Origin: Ixodes scapularis | Taxonomy: Eukaryota > Arthropoda > Arachnida > Ixodida > Ixodidae | Direction of reading: 5' to 3' | Length of the DNA: 64,000 nt | NCBI RefSeq assembly: GCF_016920785.2 | Contig: NW_024609846.1 | Coordinates: 82,283,816 to 82,347,815 of the forward strand | Shown here: positions 58,020 through 64,000 of the stretch, piece after piece | Layout: each line of letters begins with the position of its first letter | Position numbering within the stretch: position 1 is the first letter of the stretch | The notes under the pieces: generated by a model | The model's database searches: none | Told to the model about the DNA's origin: nothing | The model's input: only the letters and a program-made list of their open reading frames with translations | Translations under genes and position numbers: made by a program

Positions 58020-58891
58020 GAGGGGATGGTAGTTACTTATTTATTTCTTTATTTATTTATTTTACCCTCAGGGCCAGGGGCATTACAGAGGGGAGTGGTA
58101 GAAATAAACAAAAGGAACAACATGGAACAACAGTAGAACAATACTTAGATAATAGGGAAAACATGGTTACTAACACTTATACGAAACAGAGCACAATCAA
58201 CAATTGATGCAAGTCATGAAGGTAACTGATTCCATTCTTTTGTGACTCTCGGAATAAAGGAGTTAAAATATTTATTGTAGCGGCAAGATGGAACGCCTAC
58301 TTTGTGCTGGAGATCTAGACGAGCTGAAAGGAATGATGGTGGGGTGAATAGCTGATTTCTGAGAACCGGGTTCTGGTGGAATATTTTGTGAAAAAGACAA
58401 ACGCTAGTAACTCTGCGGCGATGTGCGAGGCTGGGTACAAGTAAAATGTCCTTCATTGATGTCACGCTTACGGTCCGGTTATAATTAGCCAAAATAAAAC
58501 GTGCGGATTGATTCTGAACGGATTCGATTGAGTCAGTAAGGTAGGTACTACCGGGATCCCAGATGGAGGCTGCATATCCAAGCTTAGAGCGTACTAATGT
58601 CTTATAAAGAAATAGTTTTAAGGAAGGGGCCAGGAAAAATTACGTTTAAGATAACCAAGCATGCGGATAGCGTTATTAATCACGTAAGTTACATGCAGGT
58701 TCCAGGAAAGATCGGAGCAAAGTATCACACCCAGATATTTGTAAGAGTCTACAAGTTCTATTGGTGTGTTATTAAGATTATAATAGCAGTAAAGGTAGCT
58801 TTACGGGTTATGCGCATTAGCTTACATTTTTTCATGTTGAGTTCAATTGACCAAAGCTCGCACCATAGAAAGATAGAATCCAAATCACGCT
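58020..58891 (-). pseudogene. LINE 3' portion (copy 2), continuation of 63045-64000
   Basis: On the minus strand it starts RDLDSIFLWCELWSIELNMK then KCKLMRIT at the junction and continues to LVPSLAHRRRVTSVCLFHKI, VGVPSCRYNKYFNSF and IPRVTKEWNQLPS, with the (AAAT)n tail near 58036-58062. The RT catalytic part of the same reading order lies at 63045-64000, so one LINE was split here by the 58892-63044 insertion. Several frameshifts. Confidence 0.85.
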
Positions 58892-59244
58892 GGGTGGTTT
58901 CATTTGAAATCGAACACGCTTGTCGGGGTGGATATTTCGATTTTCTTAAAAAAATATATATGTAATTGCCCCATTTCTGTAAAGAACAAAACCGCTTTTC
59001 AATATTGTTTTTAAAAATATATTTCGCTTCAAAAAAAATTATTGATGGGAGCAGGGTGAAAATCTGTTTTTTACTCCGTGACTTTTCTACCCAGTTCTGT
59101 ACGCTGATATGAATACGGGAAGCATAGAAAACTCACAGTAATTTTTTGTGATCTTTTATGTTATTTTGACTATTTTTTAGTTCAAAACTAAATAATTTTG
59201 TATTTCTGTTTATCGAGGTAAAAAATACCAAACATCGTCTTTTT

Positions 59245-59918
59245 GACAATCCGGTGACATCTTCAAAGCCTTGTAACTCATGAGTTATTAAATTTGTCGC
59301 TTACCAAATACTATGCGGGTGTAGCCCTCTACATGGGCTATCGACGGGCATAAATTTATTTTATTTTATTTTCACTGCATTTTTTATATAGAATTTGAAA
59401 TATCGTCGAAAATGAAATTAACCGATATTTTGAACCCACTTTATCGAAAAAGGCCATTTTTTTATTTTGTTCAATTTTTTTTTAATTATTGCTGCGGATC
59501 TTAACTTTCAATTCGCTTGATGCGATTTCCCCCTTTTTTGTTGTATCTTCTCTAGAGGTGATCGAAATCGCACTCACGTGACAATACGGTGACAACTTCA
59601 GAGCCTTGTAACTCATGAGTTATTATATTTGTCGCTTACCAAATACTATGCGGGTGTAGTCCTATACATGGGATATCGATGGGCATAAGTTTAGTTTATT
59701 TTGTTTTCACGGAATTTTTTTATACAAAATTTGAAATATAGAAGAAAATGAAATTAGCCGATATTTTGAACCCACTTTATCAAAAAAGACCATTTTTCAT
59801 TTCGTTCAATTTTTTTATTATTGCTGCCGATCATATGAACTTTCAATTGGCTTGATGCGATTTCCCTTTTTTTTTTTTGTTGTAACTCCTCTAGAAGTGA
59901 TCGAAATCGCTCCCACGT
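59245..59918 (+). repeat. Two tandem units of about 335 bp, left arm
   Basis: Starts GACAATCCGGTGACATC (59245) and GACAATACGGTGACAAC (59580), the same as in 53928-54600. Each unit carries AAATGAAATTA(A/G)CCGATATTTTGAA and CTAGA(A/G)GTGATCGAAATCGC. Confidence 0.85.
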
Positions 59919-60890
59919 TCTCAGAACGGCCAAACGCAGTTTCCGCAGGTCGGCTTCGCTGCAAAGACTGTACTGCTTATTTTTGTGTTCAAATGCACCG
60001 GGTAAATTCATTTTGATTGAAAACACTCGTGCTTGGCTACATATTGTATTTTCTTAATGTTTTAATGATGGAAACTGACATTCCTTGGTTTGATAGCGGT
60101 GCAGCGGATGTTCCATTATCCGACGTCTAAAGCCAGGGCACAAAGGGTGGAGAAAACGGAACGAGCTATTCATGTAGCCAGACCGGGGTCATATATCTGT
60201 TTGTGCAATACACACCTTGTAAGGCACGTACATCAAGCCCGGCCCTTCTCCGTTACACCCCGGAAGCATCCGGCATGGGCGCCAATCCATGAGGTGTCTT
60301 GTCTTGTCGCGTGCGATCAAATAACCATTTAATTGCCTGCATCTTCATTGTCAGAGTGTATATAAAAAATATGTAATATCACATGACCCCTCCCTTAGAA
60401 GAAAAAGCAGTTTGCAGAAAAAAGTGAGCAGTTTGCAGAAAAAAAGTGAGGAAAACGGACTGACTTTACATGAAGCGAAGACAATTTTTTACAGAACACA
60501 AACACAAATTGGCGATAAATAGTAACTTTTATTAATTAACGCGAAAGCAGTCACTTGATATCTCTGTAGACTTTTAGTTTCTCCACTTTGTCGCACAGAG
60601 CTTAATTCAAAGATTGTACAGCCTTCAGGAATATGAAAAAGCGATTTGACGATTTTTATTTTAGGTGACTTCGGTAGATTTGCTTTGGCTAGGCACACAT
60701 TGCTTTGGTTTTGGAGAAAGGTTTGTTTTATTTTCTCCTTCAAAATAAAGCGCGTCTGGCCAAGGCGGACTTGGCACCGCCGCATAAACAGCATCGGCGA
60801 ATGTGTCTTTCATATTGCCGGAGACTGTACATCTCGTACTAATCTCACCTTAGGTTCCTGGCCTGGCTCGCGAACTGTGCACCACACATG

Positions 60891-60923
60891 TGAGGAGCCA
60901 GGCACGTAGCCAGGATTTTGTTT

Positions 60924-60954
<31 letters not shown>

Positions 60955-61073
60955 CGCTTATGACAGAATGCTGTATGAGGGGGAGGGAGCAGAGGAGGTC
61001 CCAGCAAAATGGAAGATTTCGGGTGGGGGCCGGGCCCCATGCCCTCACCCCTGGCTACGTGCCTGTGAGGATC
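60891..61073. mobile_element. hAT MITE (167 bp) with 30-G run and 8-bp duplication
   Basis: The element 60899-61065 has perfect 16-bp ends CAGGCACGTAGCCAGG and CCTGGCTACGTGCCTG. It is flanked by TGAGGAGC (60891-60898) and TGAGGATC (61066-61073). A run of 30 G lies at 60925-60954. It lies in the centre of the foldback-like element, so it is younger than that insertion. Confidence 0.85.
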
Positions 61074-61855
61074 GTAATCCTGTGCGAGGACCTACTGAGG
61101 CCCATTCTTCTTTTTTGTGCTTCCGGGGAATATCGATTTCTTTCTCAGGTAAGTCGAAAAGCTGAACGCTTCTTGTCATTGTTTTAATTTTTTTTTTTAC
61201 GAAGTCCTTTGACGTCCGCATCAAGGAGCCGTCCTGCGAACGAAAATTGTGTACTGTGGCGAGGTGCTTCAAGGCTTACAACCTGTGTGTAACACAAACA
61301 GATATATGACCCCGGTCTTGCTACATGAAGAGCTCGTTCAGTTTTCTCCACCCTTTGTACTTCGGCTTTAGACATCGGATAATGGTACATCCGCTGCACC
61401 GCTAACGATCGGACTAAGGAATGTCAGTTGCCATCATTACAAAATTAAGAAAATACAATATGTAGCCAAGCACGAGTGTTCTCAATCGAAATGAATTCAC
61501 CCGCTGCATTTGAACACGCAAATAAGCAGCATATTCTTTGCAGCGAAGCCGACCTGCGGAAACTGCGTTGGTCGCCCTGAGAACGCGGGAGCGATTTCGA
61601 TCACTTCTTGAGAAGATACAACAAAAAAGGGGGGAAGTCGCATCAAGCCAATTGAAAGGTCATATGACCTGTAGCAATAATAAAAAAAAAATTGAACGAA
61701 ATAAAAAATGGCTCTTTTCGATGAAGTGAATTCAAAATATCAGTTAATTTCATTTTCGACTATATTTCAACTTTTATATACAAAAGTCCGTAAAATAAAA
61801 TAAAATAAACTTATACCCGTCGATAGCCCATGTATAGGGCTACACCCGCATAGTA

Positions 61856-62298
61856 CAGGGTGTCACAAAAGAAAATTTACACGGTCTTTTTTACCGCAAA
61901 AATAAACTAAACATCGCCGAACGCACATTCTCCGCCCAAAGATAGCGCTAGAGGTCACAACCAGATGCCAAAGTTTCAGCCCGATCCGATAACTTAATCA
62001 AAAGTTATGAGTGATTTTCTGAAAATGTCAATGGGAAAATGGCGGCCGACGGAGTTTTCAAACACATGGGGCTCTATGGCACCAGAAACCGAAAACGGGC
62101 AAAAATGGGCTCCATTTTCCCATTGAAATTTTCAGAAAATCACTTATAACTTTTGATTAAGTTATCGGATCGGGTTGAAACTTTGGCATCTGGTTGTGAC
62201 CTCTAGCTCTACCTTTGGGCGAAGAATGAGCGTTCGGCGATGCCTAGTTTATTTTTGCGGTAAAAAAGACCGTGTAAATTTTCTTTTGTGACACCCTG
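61856..62298. mobile_element. Mariner-type MITE (443 bp) in the right arm
   Basis: It begins CAGGGTGTCACAAAAGAAAA and ends with the exact inverse, flanked by TA at 61854-61855 and 62299-62300. Inverted similarity covers most of the length (arms of about 190 bp with TTATCGGATCGGG, AGTTTCAGCC and TTTTCCCATTG blocks). The paralogous tandem unit at 54329-54330 shows the empty TA site in the same context. Non-coding. TA duplication with CAGGGTG ends indicates the Tc1/mariner superfamily. Confidence 0.9.
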
Positions 62299-63044
62299 TA
62301 CTTGGTAAGCGACAAATGTAATAACTGATGAGTTACACGGCTCTGAATATGTCACCAGATTGTCACGTGGGAGCGATTTCGATCACTTCTAGAGAAGATA
62401 CAACAAAAAAAGGGGGAAATCGCATCAAGCCAATTGAAAGTTCATATGCTGGGCAGCAATAATAAAAAATTGAACTAAATAAAAAATTTCCTTTTTCGAT
62501 AAACTGGGTTCAAAATATCGGTTAATTTCATTTTCGAGGATATTTAAAATTTCATATAAAAAATTCAGTGAAAATAAAATAAAATAATCTTATGCCCGTC
62601 GATAGCCCATGTATAGGGCTACATCCGCATACCAGTTGGTAGGCGACAAATATAATAACTCATGAGTTACAAGGCTCTGAAGATATTACCGAATTGTCAC
62701 AGAGACAATGTGTCTCATTTTTTGCCTCAATAAACAAAAACACAAAAATATTTTCCTTTGAACTTAAAAATAGCCGAAATAACATACAAGATCACAAAAA
62801 ATTTCTGTGAGTTTTGTATGCTTTCCGTATTCATACCAGCGCAAAGACTGGGTAGAAAAATCATGGAGTAAAACAGATTTTCACCCTGCTCCATTCAATA
62901 TTTTTTTGTGAAGCGAAATATTTTTTTTTAATTTTTAAAAGCGGTTTTGTTCTTTCCATAAATAAGGCAATTGCATATATTTTTTCAAAATTAAATCGAA
63001 AGACGCACTTCGACAAGCGTGTTCGATTTCAAATGAAACCACCC

Positions 63045-64000
63045 TCTGCAATTGTTGGGAATCGGAGCCCCTAGATAATCATTCGGTAGACAGCGCAGTC
63101 GTCGGCAAATAATCTTTTCGAGGAAGAGACAACACTGGGCAGATCGTTAATGTAATTGAGAAAAAGTGACGGACCTAGGACTGACCCTTGTGGTACTCCA
63201 GGAGAGACAGTTGTGGGGGCAGTGTTAACACCATTGCAGGTTACAAATTGCGAACGATCCGTTAAGAATGCCACCAGCCAATGAAATACGTTAGAATCGA
63301 TGTTAAGTTTGCCTAATTTTCGGAGTAGAAGTTTATGATATACCTTAGCGAACGCTTTCGAAAAATCAAGAAAAATGCAGTCCACCTGGGATCCCTGGTC
63401 GAGAGCAACATGAAAATCATAAGTAATGCAGAGTGGCTGTGTTTCACAAGAAAACATTTTTCTAAACCCATGTTGAGCTGAGGAAAAGAATGAGTTGGGT
63501 TCAAGAAAATTAACGAGTTGCGTGTGTATGATGTGCTTGAAAACTTTACATGGAATGTTAGTTAGTGGGATAGGTCTGTAATTGAAGGGGGAGTGCTTGT
63601 CACCAGCCTTGTGCAGAGGAATAACTCTTCCATTTCTCCAGTCATGAGGTAAAACTCCGGTGTCGAGTGACTGTTGAAATATCTTCGCAAGTATAAGAGA
63701 GGAGTACTGATTAGTTGCTTTGAGGAAGTTAGAGTTGATTGCATCTGTGCCTGTAGCTGAAGATAACTTAAGGTCATTTATATTTTTTAAACGCCATCGG
63801 GATTAATGATGACATGATCCATAAATGAGAGTATTTACACGATACGTCGGATCAGTGTTGCTGAAGGGGTTGGAAAAAGACTTAATGAACACTTCGTTAA
63901 AAATCGAGGCACAATGAGATTCGTCAATCTGAGCGTTGTCTGCCGTTTTAAGTGAAATCACAGATGGCCTATCGCGACAGCTCATAACATGCCAAATTGC
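63045..64000 (-). pseudogene. LINE reverse transcriptase portion, continues past the window end
   Basis: Read on the minus strand from 64000: ISLKTADNAQIDESHCASIF and FNEVFIKSFSNPFSN; TDAINSNFLKATNQYSS (about 63750); WRNGRVIPLHKAGDKHSP (about 63630); then FLDFSKAFAKVYHKLLLRKL (about 63370), SQFVTCNGVN, VSPGVPQGSVLGPSLFLNYI then NDLP, and RLFADDCAVYR (catalytic FADD, about 63105-63075). This is RT motif order 0-5 of a Jockey/CR1-type LINE, with frameshifts near 63500 and 63780. The frame breaks off at 63045 and its downstream part is at 58020-58891. The endonuclease region is outside the window. Confidence 0.9.

Larger units (their letters stand above)
55583..60542. repeat. Large duplicated segment, copy 2 (about 4.96 kb)
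   Basis: It begins at the first base after the Ns and follows copy 1 (50336-55236) to TTAATTAACGC at 60542. Differences include small indels (for example the poly-G/C lengths in the hAT MITE and 8 bp in the LINE) and scattered substitutions, with the K2P coding exon unchanged. Likely the alternative haplotype. Confidence 0.9.
58892..63044. mobile_element. Foldback/Galileo-like element (4.15 kb) with long tandem-repeat inverted arms
   Basis: The left arm (58892 to about 60230) and right arm (about 61270-63044, inverted) are homologous over about 1.34 kb once the 443-bp MITE in the right arm is removed. Both begin at the LINE junction with GGGTGGTTTCATTTGAAATC and inverse. Each arm holds two tandem units of about 335 bp. 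The central 1.0 kb has no recognisable transposase; a minus-strand frame 60489-60794 (with FILKEKIKQTFLQNQSNVCL) is of unknown nature. Long inverted repeats with internal tandem repeats are characteristic of FB and Galileo elements of the P superfamily. No target duplication is obvious, so superfamily assignment is tentative. Confidence 0.75.

Noticed and set aside
50336..60542. True tandem duplication of a channel gene
   Set aside because: Not excluded, but the round 100-N gap and the start of copy 2 at the first base after the gap make a haplotype join more likely.

Overview
The window looks like repeat-dense nuclear DNA from an arthropod with a large genome. An ixodid (hard) tick is my best guess. 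The support is indirect: a metazoan two-pore-domain potassium-channel exon with a GT splice donor, no operons, many decayed non-LTR retrotransposons, and many short DNA transposons with inverted ends, including foldback families with 'GGGGCGAAGCTCC'-type ends that I associate with tick genomes from memory. The rest of the channel gene is not in the window, so its introns must be large. I ran no database search.

Only one protein-coding host gene is well supported: the first coding exon of a K2P potassium channel on the minus strand. It appears twice, at 51007-51436 and 56307-56736, inside two near-identical segments of about 4.9 kb (50336-55236 and 55583-60542). A run of exactly 100 N (55483-55582) lies between them, and the second segment begins at the first base after the Ns. 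The simplest reading is two haplotype copies placed side by side at a contig join rather than a true tandem duplication. Two further weak exon candidates are given (7961-8061 minus, 55294-55424 plus).

Layout. 1-12 kb: mostly unrecognised sequence with a TIR element (2120-2894), a hAT MITE with a perfect 8-bp target duplication (3414-3930), a foldback element (5129-5527), poly-C hAT MITEs and SINE remnants. 12-23 kb: a TIR composite (12977-14622), an inverted pair of purine/pyrimidine-rich repeats (16.4-17.3 kb), a Harbinger-like MITE (17596-17986), a 900-bp TIR element (19799-20698) and a MITE group whose ends begin TATAG. 23.7-30 kb: a dead RNase H-bearing LINE (minus), two 9-bp minisatellites (25.5-25.9 and 29.1-29.8 kb) and a tRNA-type SINE. 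31.3-33.8 kb: three DNA transposons nested inside one another, the middle one keeping a piece of hAT transposase. 35.9-40.6 kb: two oppositely oriented dead LINEs, one split by four later insertions. 40.7-50.1 kb: AT-rich hAT-like elements and foldbacks, with a 36-G run at 43253-43288. 50.3-64 kb: the duplicated K2P segments, then a LINE interrupted by a 4.15-kb element with long inverted arms built of about 335-bp tandem units, which itself holds two smaller MITEs.

The genes do not form a pathway. The organising process is repeated transposon insertion, and many insertions can be ordered in time because target duplications, empty sites or the interrupted reading frames of the host element are still readable.
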